Source of the DNA: Phocaeicola dorei
GTDB lineage: Bacteria > Bacteroidota > Bacteroidia > Bacteroidales > Bacteroidaceae
Length of the DNA stretch: 64,000 nucleotides
NCBI RefSeq assembly: GCF_013009555.1
Contig: NZ_CP046176.1
Coordinates: 5,425,501-5,489,500 of the forward strand
Reading direction: 5' to 3'
Below the pieces are notes generated by a model, which searched no databases, was not told where the DNA came from, and saw only the letters and a program-made list of their open reading frames with translations. The position numbers were made by a program, and so were the translations under genes. This document shows positions 44,783 to 53,818 of this stretch, in pieces. The stretch's first letter is position 1, and each line of letters begins with the position of its first letter.

Positions 44783-47188
44783 CTATTTCACTTCCCATTC
44801 AAACAAACCCGATGAATTATCGGCCGGCTGAACAATCTCCAGTTTTACCGCTTTTGTCTTTACCGGGTCAAAATTGACTGTATTCCCCGTACCTTTTTCC
44901 ACTCCATACTTATCCGCTCCACTCACCGGTTGCCACTGACCTTGTGCATCTTTATAGTACACCTTCCAACTTTGCGGTATGCGGCATCCTCCCCAAGGAG
45001 CATCATCATACCAATATACGGTAGCACTGGAAACAGTCGCTTCGGACGGAAACTCGTAGGATATCCATTCGGTAGTTCCCTGTTTGGGCCACCAATGGTA
45101 ATAGGGTACGGAACGGTCATTCTCATCTTTCGGTACCAGACGGTCATTAATGGCGGAGATGGATTTCACCTTATGCGAAGCATCCACTTTGCTTTCCGAT
45201 GCCAGCGTAGCAGGCATAGTCGGACGGGAAGCACTTAATTCCTGAGGCAACCATACAGCCATAGCACCTGCACCGCGGTGTGCCCAAGCATAGTAAGGGA
45301 TCAACGTCAGCTTTACATCAGTAGCCGTCAGACGACCTCTATCGTCATAACCCAGAATCTGTGCATCTGTTTTCAATTGGTTAATACCATACAGCAAATC
45401 CGGCTTTTCAACCACCTCGAATTGAGGAGTGCGGTTCATAAACACGCTCAGCACATCAAAATCATTATCCGGCCATTCCGCACAATATACGACAGGACCC
45501 CGTTCCACGGCAACACGTCCCCGGTCAGCCTCCACCTTGTTATTCGCCTTGACCGTACGCGGTTCCATGTCAAAATGCACTTCCACCTTGTCTCCCTTCT
45601 TCCAACGGCGGTCTATGCAGAAATAACCGTCCTTCAGTTCACTCTGTACCGGTTCCCCATTTACTTTCACTGTATAGCTCAAACGCTTTCCATCCGAATA
45701 AGTGTACAGGTCACTGGGAACTACCTGATTACGCACCCATCCCGGAATACGGATTTTCATTGTAAACTGTCCGGCATTGTTTTTGTTGACACCGATAGTG
45801 ACATCACCGTCCCAAGGATAATGAGTGGCCTGCTCCAAAGAAACAGCCTTACCCTCTACCTTCAAGTTCGAAGTATTGGACATAAACAGATTCACATACA
45901 CGTCCTTGTCCTTCACCGCATAAACATATCCCGGCAAAGAGGGGATAAAACGACAGACATTGGACGGGCAGCAGGCACAACCGAACCAAGGCTGGCGCTG
46001 ATGCTGGCCGATACTTTCCAACGGATTGGGATAGAAAAAGCCGCCTCCGTCCAATGATACGCCGGAAATCAGGCCATTATACAAAGTACGTTCCAGCACA
46101 TCATAATATTTGGACTCGCCGTGAAGCAGGAAAAGACGATAATTGACATACACATTGCCGATAGCCGCGCAAGTCTCGCAATAAGCCGACATATTGGGCA
46201 ACTCATAGTTTTTGCCGAAAGCCTCTCCGTTGCTGGTCGCCCCGATGCCGCCGGTAATATAATATTTCTTGCCTACAATATTATCCCAGATACGGTCGAT
46301 GGCATGAATATAAGCCGAATCCCCGGTCAATGCGGCAACGTCTGCCATACCGGCATACATATAAGCGGCACGCACGGCATGTCCCACCGCCTCATCCTGT
46401 TCCGTCACCGGCTTATGCGCCTGGCTGTATTCATCCGTACGGCTGGTATGTCCCCGCTGGTCAAGGAAGAATTTTGCCTGATCCAGGTATTTCTGCTGCC
46501 CCGTTACCAGATAGAGCTTGGCAAGCGCCATCTCGGCAATCTGATGGCCGGGCACACGGACTTGCTGTCCGGGACCGGAGCCTATCTCACGGCATACGCA
46601 GTCGGCATAACGGATAGCGATATCCAGAAAATTACGCTTCCCGGTCGCCTGGTAATGAGCGATGGCCCCCTCTACCATGTGTCCCAGATTATAGAACTCA
46701 TGGCTCAGTTCCTCCACCTTTTCCCAACGCTTGCTGCCCGCCCATTCGTGCGGATGCTTGGGATTCATGGTACGGCTGGTGTAAAGGTATCCGTCCGGCT
46801 CCTGTGCGGCAGCGACGATCACCAGCACGCTGTCAATGTATTTGGCCAGCTTTTTATCCGGATAAGTCTGCAACAGGTAACTGGCCCCCTCTATCGTCTT
46901 ATATACATCCGTATCATCAAAAGCCAGCCCGCCCACTTTGATAGTATCGCTGGGATGGGCCGCATTGATAAAATTCCGGTATCTTCCCGTCTCCTCACAT
47001 TTGCTGAAAGCCAGGGGAATGGTCACTTCACGGCTGGCCTTGAGACGCTGCCCCCAAAACGAGTCGGTCACTTTCACCGAAGTGAAAGGCACAGGGTCTA
47101 TAGGATAACCGTGTGACTGGTGTTTCACTTGTGCCTGACCGCCGGTTACGGCAGCCGCCAATAAAGTAGTAACTAAAAGTTTTTTCAT
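44783..47188 (-). CDS. GH127-type beta-L-arabinofuranosidase (periplasmic)
   Basis: 801 residues with an ordinary signal peptide (AVTGGQA-QVK). It is a DUF1680/GH127 enzyme. All active-site residues known from Bifidobacterium HypBA1 are present: Glu338 and Cys340 (YCETC) as zinc ligands, and CACC (404-407), where Cys406 is the expected nucleophile and Cys407 a zinc ligand. QEPDGYLYT and GHQIAEMALAKLY are family signatures. HypBA1 removes beta-1,2-L-arabinofuranose from hydroxyproline-linked arabinans; GH146 is a closely related alternative. A C-terminal beta domain (~700-801) follows. It is one of two GH127 genes in this locus. Confidence 0.85.
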   Translation of the reverse strand: MKKLLVTTLLAAAVTGGQAQVKHQSHGYPIDPVPFTSVKVTDSFWGQRLKASREVTIPLAFSKCEETGRYRNFINAAHPSDTIKVGGLAFDDTDVYKTIEGASYLLQTYPDKKLAKYIDSVLVIVAAAQEPDGYLYTSRTMNPKHPHEWAGSKRWEKVEELSHEFYNLGHMVEGAIAHYQATGKRNFLDIAIRYADCVCREIGSGPGQQVRVPGHQIAEMALAKLYLVTGQQKYLDQAKFFLDQRGHTSRTDEYSQAHKPVTEQDEAVGHAVRAAYMYAGMADVAALTGDSAYIHAIDRIWDNIVGKKYYITGGIGATSNGEAFGKNYELPNMSAYCETCAAIGNVYVNYRLFLLHGESKYYDVLERTLYNGLISGVSLDGGGFFYPNPLESIGQHQRQPWFGCACCPSNVCRFIPSLPGYVYAVKDKDVYVNLFMSNTSNLKVEGKAVSLEQATHYPWDGDVTIGVNKNNAGQFTMKIRIPGWVRNQVVPSDLYTYSDGKRLSYTVKVNGEPVQSELKDGYFCIDRRWKKGDKVEVHFDMEPRTVKANNKVEADRGRVAVERGPVVYCAEWPDNDFDVLSVFMNRTPQFEVVEKPDLLYGINQLKTDAQILGYDDRGRLTATDVKLTLIPYYAWAHRGAGAMAVWLPQELSASRPTMPATLASESKVDASHKVKSISAINDRLVPKDENDRSVPYYHWWPKQGTTEWISYEFPSEATVSSATVYWYDDAPWGGCRIPQSWKVYYKDAQGQWQPVSGADKYGVEKGTGNTVNFDPVKTKAVKLEIVQPADNSSGLFEWEVK

Positions 47189-47314
47189 GGTTATATCATT
47201 TAATTGTTATCGTCATATTCCGTGCCTGTTTTACGGAGGTGCAATTTACACATTCCGAACATAAAACAGGCTCCGTATTCCAAGCAATCCAGGTATATAA
47301 ATTCACCAAAATCA

Positions 47315-49723
47315 CTATTTCCGTCCTTGTAACGGTATATATTCATCCCACAACTTCAACGAGTGCAGATACCCCGTAAAAGGCCACTCTCCTTCCGCAT
47401 TCCGCCCCAAGGTCACAAACTGAGACGGTTTTACCAACAACTGGATGTCTTTTCCACTCACCTGTTCTCCATTGATATAGACCTGCTCCATGCGTCCGTC
47501 AAAACAGATGTAAATGTGCTGCCACCTGCCCGTCAGCTCCTTCATACCTTTATATCCCGCATCCTCATACCATCCGTAATGGTTGATCACCCCGCAGCGC
47601 GGTTCCGTACCGTTCACCAGCATGATCTTCTCCAGTTCGTCATGCAAGGTTGTAAAATCGGCTACACACTCATTCTCGGCTATGGAATCATTCAGCACCC
47701 ACGCCTCCAATGTATAGGGAGCATTGTCCTGCAAAGTAGCCGGCAAAGAGAAACTGGAACGGAACAACTGGCTGCCGTCAAAATGAAACGCCTTTTTCCC
47801 TTCCGTCTCCTTCACGACCACAGGAGCTTTCAAGGCCTCAAAATATCCTTTCACACCCCGGTTCGTCAAATAAGGAACGGTATCGCCGACAGCAAAATCA
47901 TCAGCAGTAATGCTCACCACCAAGCCACGTTTCCGACAGTCGGCAGCAGGCAGACGGACCACATCCGTAGCCGCGTCGTAAGCCCGTTCCGCCGGTTCCA
48001 GCTTCCAGTTATAATACCGCAAATTAGTAATAACCAACGGCTCATTGCCGCTGCGGAGCGAAATCATTCCCTGAGAGAGACAATGCTCCGTCTCATAACT
48101 CCGCCATTTCCCGGAACGGTAAACCAGTCCGCTCAGGGTATGTTCCTTGGACGGGGAAAGTAAAGAATGGCAATACTCCAATACAGTGCCTGGCTCCAGC
48201 ATCAACGCATCGCGTCCCTCTATACGGCAAGTACGCGCCGCACCTTCCTTCAAGACAAACGCACCGCCCAGCATTCCCTCATTATTCCGCCACTCGCGTC
48301 CATCCCAGTCGGCAGCGGTCAGTCCCAGCCATTGCTGGGGAAGCGCCTCTTCAATCCCCCCGAACACCTTCACGTTCCAGACAGCCCCTCCAAAACCGTT
48401 TTTCTGGCCGCCCGTAAAAGTAAGACGCACATAGCGGGCCTCCGCCTTGCCGAAGTCAACCATCGGACTGCCTGCCAAGTGGTTGTTCCGCTTATCAGCA
48501 AAAACAGACCAATGCTTGCCATCGACAGAAGTCTCTATCAAATACTGATAAAACTGGGTTCCATATTCAAACTGGGTCCAGACGGTCTGTATTTCCCGGG
48601 AACTCCCCAAATCTATCTCAAGCCATTCCTGCCCCATACCGCGAGGACGCCACAAAGTCCCGTTATTGTCATCTACGGCATATTCGGCGCGAAAATTATC
48701 ATCATAACAAGAAGAAGCCCTTACCCCGGCGCCCAATGCCAGATTCTCCGATTTCACCACCGAAGGAGCCAGTGCGCCTACCCCCTTGTGGGTAGGAATA
48801 ACCTTCCTGATGCTTCCATCCGCCGCAAACTCCATCTTATCCATGCAGAGCTGGCGGTGAAAGCCACGGTTGGAGTGCGGGTTGTCATGCCGGTGGTACA
48901 CTATATAATAGTCATCCCCTTCCTTCAAGATACTGTGATGTCCCGGGCCGTGCACCGTCCCGTCCTCATTCGTTTCCAGAATGCAGCCCTTATATTCGTA
49001 CGGTCCCAGCGGATGGTCCGAAGTAGCATACTGCACCCTGTAAGTATGGTCATGGCAAGAGCCCGAGGAATACATGAAATAATAGATTCCATTCCGCTTC
49101 AATACAAAAGGAGCCTCAAAAAAGTCAACCGCCTCCGTATTCGGTATGAGCCGCGTTTCCGTAAACCCCTTCAGGTCGGGAGTCATTTTTCCAGCTCCGC
49201 AACCGAAACCTTTATAGATTCCCCACGTTCCCCAATACAAGTACACGGAACCGTCATCATCTACAAAAGTCTGTCCATCCAGTGTAATCGCATTGGTCAC
49301 GAAGCGGTCGGGAACAAGCACCGCCTCGCTTTCACCCAGGATATTCTTCCAGGGTCCCCTGGGCGTCTCGCTCACCCCGCAATGAATGATACACGGCTGG
49401 CAATAAAAATAATAATACCTGCCATCCGTATGCCTGATCACATCAGGGGCCCATATCCAATGGCTGTCGGGCCAGTTCATGGGCATCAGCGTCCAGTTTA
49501 CAAAATCCTTGCTCGTCCACACCTGGGCCGGTCCGAATCCCGCACCGCTGCCGTCCGTAGTGGCATACATGTAATACGTGTCGCCAAACTTCTTTATCGT
49601 AGGATCGGCAAAGTATCCGGGAATCACAGGATTACCCGTCCCCGGCGCGTCATGCTTCTTGCGGGCAAACCCCGAAACCGCCCCCAGCAACAAAAAAGCG
49701 GCCACTAAGTATATTCTGTTCAT
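47315..49723 (-). CDS. GH43 enzyme with F5/8-type C and LamG-like domains
   Basis: 802 residues, signal peptide AVSGFA-RKK. A five-bladed GH43 propeller occupies ~30-320: base Asp40 (GYFADPTIKKFGDTYY), Asp94 in WAPDV, probable pKa-modulating Asp149 (TLDGQTFVDDDG) and acid Glu203 (FFEAPFV). An F5/8 type C (CBM32-like) domain follows (~328-455, ALGAGVRASSCYDDNFRAEY), then a linker and a concanavalin-like LamG domain (~640-795, PYTLEAWVLND, GRWQHIYICFDG). Family members act on alpha-L-arabinofuranosides, beta-xylosides or beta-1,3-galactans; the sequence alone does not decide. The gene starts 2 bp after the GH97 stop. Confidence 0.85.
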   Translation of the reverse strand: MNRIYLVAAFLLLGAVSGFARKKHDAPGTGNPVIPGYFADPTIKKFGDTYYMYATTDGSGAGFGPAQVWTSKDFVNWTLMPMNWPDSHWIWAPDVIRHTDGRYYYFYCQPCIIHCGVSETPRGPWKNILGESEAVLVPDRFVTNAITLDGQTFVDDDGSVYLYWGTWGIYKGFGCGAGKMTPDLKGFTETRLIPNTEAVDFFEAPFVLKRNGIYYFMYSSGSCHDHTYRVQYATSDHPLGPYEYKGCILETNEDGTVHGPGHHSILKEGDDYYIVYHRHDNPHSNRGFHRQLCMDKMEFAADGSIRKVIPTHKGVGALAPSVVKSENLALGAGVRASSCYDDNFRAEYAVDDNNGTLWRPRGMGQEWLEIDLGSSREIQTVWTQFEYGTQFYQYLIETSVDGKHWSVFADKRNNHLAGSPMVDFGKAEARYVRLTFTGGQKNGFGGAVWNVKVFGGIEEALPQQWLGLTAADWDGREWRNNEGMLGGAFVLKEGAARTCRIEGRDALMLEPGTVLEYCHSLLSPSKEHTLSGLVYRSGKWRSYETEHCLSQGMISLRSGNEPLVITNLRYYNWKLEPAERAYDAATDVVRLPAADCRKRGLVVSITADDFAVGDTVPYLTNRGVKGYFEALKAPVVVKETEGKKAFHFDGSQLFRSSFSLPATLQDNAPYTLEAWVLNDSIAENECVADFTTLHDELEKIMLVNGTEPRCGVINHYGWYEDAGYKGMKELTGRWQHIYICFDGRMEQVYINGEQVSGKDIQLLVKPSQFVTLGRNAEGEWPFTGYLHSLKLWDEYIPLQGRK

Positions 49724-49725
49724 CT

Positions 49726-52449
49726 CTATTTATGTACAATATTATTGACCGGTATCTCTATCTCATAAAAATATTCCTGTAACAACCGGTACATGTCCGG
49801 GTCATAAGATTTCAGCTTCGCACGGCGGTTCACCCAGTTATGCACCCCGTTAGCCGGATCGGCATAACGGTTACAGTTAAAGAAAGACTGCACACACTCC
49901 GCAAAATACTCTTCCTTGTTGCTGACCGCATACGTGTCTTTCCACAATCCTTTCCGGATGGCATTCTGCCGCAAAGCCTCCAGCCGGTCATTGAAACCGG
50001 GTTCCACCCCGACAATGCCCACCGTGTGAATCAGGTGTGCAAACTCATGAATCAAGATATTCTCGCCCACATATTTGTCTTGCGGCAATGCCAGCAGGTT
50101 CTCTTCTCCGCAACTGGACGAAAGTTCATCCTCAGGCGCCCCGCCAAAACCGCGCGCCCGCCAGTTCCAATACTTGATACTATCTTCACAATTACAAATA
50201 TGCGCAAACTCAGGCAGGTCACAAGTCTCCTCATCCTTGCCGATCACCATCACATGACAGCCCCTCTTCACCATGTGGGCCTTTACATCGGGACGTTTGG
50301 CCAGCATCAGGCTGATGATATCACACGCCTTCAGCAAAGCCTCGTCACTGACCCGTTCCGAAGAAGTGACATACAATCCCTCCGTCTCAATGTATTTCTT
50401 GTAGAAAGAAGGAATCCCCTTGCCTTCGGGAACCGCAGTTACCCGGCCGCGCAACGGACAAAGTTCCAGCTTCATGGCAAATCCTCCCCCCGAGGCAAGG
50501 TGCAGTTTCATCCGGCTTTCGCGGTCCACGATCCTTTTCTCCATACGGTAGTCTTCTGCCTGTTTGTCGGCATTGATGCCGTCAACAAACAGCGTAGCCG
50601 TATAACGGACCCCTTCCGGCAGGAAAGAGAAATCCAGCTCCACATCCCGTCTATCCCAATTGGTCATGCCACCCACATACCAGTTGACATCCTTCTTGCG
50701 GACAGTCACGATATACTTGCCAAGCTCACCGGAAGCGATAAAAGTAGAATCCGTCTCCACAGGCAGAGAAGCCATGAAATCCACACATTCCTGCTCATTC
50801 AGATAGTTGGTAGGCGCATCACACAACATAGTAAAAGGAGAATCGTGTACAATATAGGCAGCCAGTTGATGACACCGGGTTCCCATGCTGGCCGGTGTGT
50901 AATACATGGCACGCCAATCCGCCTTCGTAGCATTGCGCATAGCTCCCGGCGTATAATCCACCGGTCCCGCCATCATACGGATATAGGGGAAAGTAACATC
51001 ATAAAGAGGCATATTATTCTTGATATCCGTCCATTTCACCTCTTCCATGCCAAACACGCTTTCAAAATTGATAATATGAGGGTAGGTACGATTGATACCT
51101 GTCGGTTTGTAAATGCCGTGCAGATCAAGGGTTAATTTATACCGAGCCGTCATCTCAGCGATGCGATACACCATTTCGACGGCAGTCTGATCATCACGAT
51201 CCAGGAAATCCACTTTAAAACCTTTGATTCCCATATCCGCATATTTTTTACAAGCTGCTTCCAACTGGCTGTCGAGTACATTAAACACCGTCCAAAGCAC
51301 TATTTCCACCCCTTTGGATTTGCCGTATGCTATCAGCTCCGGTAAATCAAGTTCGGGAATAACGGTCAGCATATCCCCACTTTTCGGAGCATACCATCCT
51401 TCATCCAACACAATAAATTCCAATCCGTTCCGGCTGGCGAAATCGATATAATATTTATACGTATCCATGTTGATACCGGCTTTAAACGGCACTCCTTTCA
51501 AATTCCAGTCATTCCACCAATCCCATGCCACTTTCCCTGTCTTTATCCATGAGGTATCACCGATACGGTTAGGAGAGGCCAAGGCATAGACCAGGTTGTT
51601 GACCGGCATATCCGTATCCTTCTCCGTAATGGCCAACACACGCCACGGATAGGAACGGGAGCCACGGCTACGGGATATAAAATCTGTGGTTTCGGTTACA
51701 TATTCCTGCTTCCGCCAAGGATAAAAGTCTGTTTTAGCCGGATAAGGAGCAAAGACACCTTTCAATCCATACTTTCCCTGCTGTGACTGCACAAACATGC
51801 CCGGATAAGCTTCCAAATCTGACTCCAACAGGGTCAGTTTTACGCTGCCGCAATCCACAGTAACCGGAAGAAAAGCCTGTTTAGGCTGTGCTTTTGACAG
51901 AGGAGTGATATCATAGACATTCTGAAAGGCCATCGCCATAGGTTGCTTGTCGTTTGTGGTATAAGGAAGATAAGCCGTATAATCCTGAGGAAAGTTAAAT
52001 TCCGCCACTTCATCCTTCACAGTCACTTCTGATGTCACGGTGGTATAGAAGCGATAGGCGACCCCGTCATTGTAAGCCCGGAAAGTCACGCCGAATCCGC
52101 CTTGCAGCTTCAAGTCCAGTTCGTTGCAGGCTGCAACGAACTCCTTGAAGCGGTAGAACGGCGATTCTACCTTATCCTCTATCTTTTTCCTTCTTTCCCT
52201 TGTTACCCGGGAAGATTTACCTACCAAGGTTCCGTCGGCCAGAACCAAACCTATGTTAGAATGTGAGAGAATTGTATCATTTTCATGCATAATCCGGTAA
52301 GAAAGCCCATCCCCCGTACTAATCTCGACTTTCAGTCCTCCGTCCGGAGAAGAGAGAGTATAGTTCTTAACTTTAGCCGCCAATGGAGCATTTCCAATAA
52401 ATAAAAGCAATGACAAGATTGCCAAACCAAGTGTTCTGTTGTTTTTCAT
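49726..52449 (-). CDS. GH97 glycosidase fused to a C-terminal zincin metallopeptidase-like domain
   Basis: 907 residues, signal peptide NAPLAA-KVK. Residues ~28-650 are a complete GH97 enzyme (N-terminal beta-sandwich, barrel with VLDEGWYAP, C-terminal beta domain). Asp414 in GFKVDFLDRDDQ and Glu470 in FESVFGMEEVKW fall almost exactly where the nucleophile (415) and acid/base (470) of the retaining alpha-galactosidase BtGal97a lie, so an alpha-galactosidase is likely. About 250 extra residues follow, with HEFAH (801-805) and a downstream Glu in EEYFAECVQSFF (851), a zincin-type HExxH...E site. GH97 proteins usually end near 650-740 residues, so this is a true fusion. First gene of its operon. 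Confidence 0.85.
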   Translation of the reverse strand: MKNNRTLGLAILSLLLFIGNAPLAAKVKNYTLSSPDGGLKVEISTGDGLSYRIMHENDTILSHSNIGLVLADGTLVGKSSRVTRERRKKIEDKVESPFYRFKEFVAACNELDLKLQGGFGVTFRAYNDGVAYRFYTTVTSEVTVKDEVAEFNFPQDYTAYLPYTTNDKQPMAMAFQNVYDITPLSKAQPKQAFLPVTVDCGSVKLTLLESDLEAYPGMFVQSQQGKYGLKGVFAPYPAKTDFYPWRKQEYVTETTDFISRSRGSRSYPWRVLAITEKDTDMPVNNLVYALASPNRIGDTSWIKTGKVAWDWWNDWNLKGVPFKAGINMDTYKYYIDFASRNGLEFIVLDEGWYAPKSGDMLTVIPELDLPELIAYGKSKGVEIVLWTVFNVLDSQLEAACKKYADMGIKGFKVDFLDRDDQTAVEMVYRIAEMTARYKLTLDLHGIYKPTGINRTYPHIINFESVFGMEEVKWTDIKNNMPLYDVTFPYIRMMAGPVDYTPGAMRNATKADWRAMYYTPASMGTRCHQLAAYIVHDSPFTMLCDAPTNYLNEQECVDFMASLPVETDSTFIASGELGKYIVTVRKKDVNWYVGGMTNWDRRDVELDFSFLPEGVRYTATLFVDGINADKQAEDYRMEKRIVDRESRMKLHLASGGGFAMKLELCPLRGRVTAVPEGKGIPSFYKKYIETEGLYVTSSERVSDEALLKACDIISLMLAKRPDVKAHMVKRGCHVMVIGKDEETCDLPEFAHICNCEDSIKYWNWRARGFGGAPEDELSSSCGEENLLALPQDKYVGENILIHEFAHLIHTVGIVGVEPGFNDRLEALRQNAIRKGLWKDTYAVSNKEEYFAECVQSFFNCNRYADPANGVHNWVNRRAKLKSYDPDMYRLLQEYFYEIEIPVNNIVHK

Positions 52450-52479
52450 AATCTATCGGTTATATACTTTGTGCATTTG

Positions 52480-52487
52480 CAAAGTAA
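52480..52487 (-). promoter_or_regulatory. Candidate -7 element of the GH97 operon
   Basis: Minus strand TTACTTTG followed by CA, one mismatch from TAnnTTTG, 31 bp before ATG 52449. The same TTACTTTGCA precedes GH127 (61048-61055). Confidence 0.4.
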
Positions 52488-52580
52488 AATAAAAAAAGAA
52501 TAAGGAAAGGAAGAAATAATATAATGTAATGGCAGAATCGTCCAATAATTACCGTCCTGCGACACGAATATCCAGCCGGT

Positions 52581-52622
52581 TGTACTATTTTTCCATCCCG
52601 CTAGACTATTTTTCCATCCCGT
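52581..52622 (-). promoter_or_regulatory. 21-bp tandem activator-type sites upstream of the GH97 operon
   Basis: Two 21-bp units, 52581-52601 and 52602-52622, share the 17-bp core ACTATTTTTCCATCCCG exactly. Two-turn direct repeats upstream of a susC or enzyme operon are typical of hybrid two-component (AraC-type output) activators in Bacteroides. The second unit, TAGACTATTTTTCCATCC, resembles the pair at 61175-61216. Apart from this, the promoter and the terminator at 52730-52762, 52450-52789 has no gene. Confidence 0.65.
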
Positions 52623-52729
52623 CCGGAACCGGACTCCCCGTCATTTCTGTCCGGCACGGGCATTATACGCTCCCTTTCACATGAAATCCCTCCGGCATCC
52701 CTTCCCTTTTCTCCCGGCAGACCCCAAAA

Positions 52730-52762
52730 AAAGGATAGTCCCTTCACCCGGAACTATCCTTT
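52730..52762 (-). terminator. Terminator after the SusC-SusD-DUF4859 genes
   Basis: AAAGGATAGT (minus strand from 52762) pairs with ACTATCCTTT ending at 52730, and a T-run follows on the minus strand. It splits the locus into two transcripts. Confidence 0.8.
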
Positions 52763-52791
52763 CAAGCTCAACACAGAATCAATCCCCCGCG

Positions 52792-53790
52792 TTATTCAAC
52801 CGTATAATTGATCACGAAACGGAAATACTTCGAGGTATCATTCATATCCACCCAGCCGACATTCATTTTACCCGTTGTTCCTACGGCAAGCCCGTCATTG
52901 TAACCTACTCCGCAAGCCTCATCACTACTGTGATATTCAATGTAGGCGGCATAACCGTCCGTTCCCCAACTGACAGCCTCACCACTTGTATTCATCCAGT
53001 AGCCCGGCGCATTGGCTGTATAGTTTTCTCCCATATCGCTCCACTCTCCCGTAGACGGGTCTGCCAGACAGAACTTGATGTCCGTATTATCCGCCGCCTT
53101 AGCCAGGAACTCTTCTATGGACATATCAAACACGGTCTCGATATTTTCCTTGTAATCTTCAACCGGCAGGGTCACTGTCGCATTATCGGACGAGAAGACA
53201 ACAGAAACCACCGACACGGTAGGATCTGTGACCCCGACTTCAAAAGTAAAGCGCACATAGTCATCATAGTCTGGTCCGTTTACCGCAAAACCCACATTCA
53301 GCGTAAGGACCGTCCCCGCCACAATGCCTCCTTCCGTCAGTTCCACATTCAATGTTTTCGCCGCTTTATCCAACGTCACCGTAGCCTTGCCGTCCGCATC
53401 ATCCGCGCTGCACGGCTGGCCGACCGAATTGAAATACCAGCCTGCGCCGTCTTTGGTATAGGCCGTCTTCAACCATTGGTTGCGGGTCGTGTTTATGGGA
53501 TAAAAGACAGTGGCCTTGGTATCCAGCCCGGCAACAGCCGCATCCACACTCATTCCCATCAATTCTTCAAACTTGTTCGTATAGTCCGACAGGTTCAAAA
53601 CATAAGCGTGCCTGCCGTTCACTTCCAATGCCACATTAGTAGTAACCTGGGCATTGGTATTTGTCTTCAGATACGGGTTTTCGTTTTCTCCGTATATATG
53701 TTTGGATGTTGCGTCAGTATAATCATCGCTACAACCTGCAAAAGCAAGTAGCGAGCAACAGCAAAGTGCCAATAATATATTCTTTTTCAT
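52792..53790 (-). CDS. DUF4859-like surface lipoprotein, probable glycan-binding protein
   Basis: 332 residues from ATG 53790, with lipoprotein signal LLAFAGC-SDDY. The frame extension to 53814 has no signal and is rejected. Two similar beta domains follow (~70-180 and ~195-330), each with an EEL/EEFL segment, a GYWMN or GWYFNSVGQ motif and a terminal VRFTFEVGV/FRFVINYTV strand, as in DUF4859 repeats. Position directly after SusD (28 bp) is where surface glycan-binding proteins of these loci are encoded. No catalytic residues are apparent. Confidence 0.78.
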   Translation of the reverse strand: MKKNILLALCCCSLLAFAGCSDDYTDATSKHIYGENENPYLKTNTNAQVTTNVALEVNGRHAYVLNLSDYTNKFEELMGMSVDAAVAGLDTKATVFYPINTTRNQWLKTAYTKDGAGWYFNSVGQPCSADDADGKATVTLDKAAKTLNVELTEGGIVAGTVLTLNVGFAVNGPDYDDYVRFTFEVGVTDPTVSVVSVVFSSDNATVTLPVEDYKENIETVFDMSIEEFLAKAADNTDIKFCLADPSTGEWSDMGENYTANAPGYWMNTSGEAVSWGTDGYAAYIEYHSSDEACGVGYNDGLAVGTTGKMNVGWVDMNDTSKYFRFVINYTVE

Positions 53791-53818
53791 CGTTTTTCTT
53801 TTTATAGTTAACAAAGGG

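Noticed and set aside
46121..47116. Long + strand frame opposite the GH127 gene
   Set aside because: It lies wholly antisense to an obvious GH127 coding region with intact active site; its protein has no recognisable domain and it has no ribosome-binding context. The same holds for frames at 45278-46057, 48167-49708, 49840-51135, 52681-53751 and 53996-55066.
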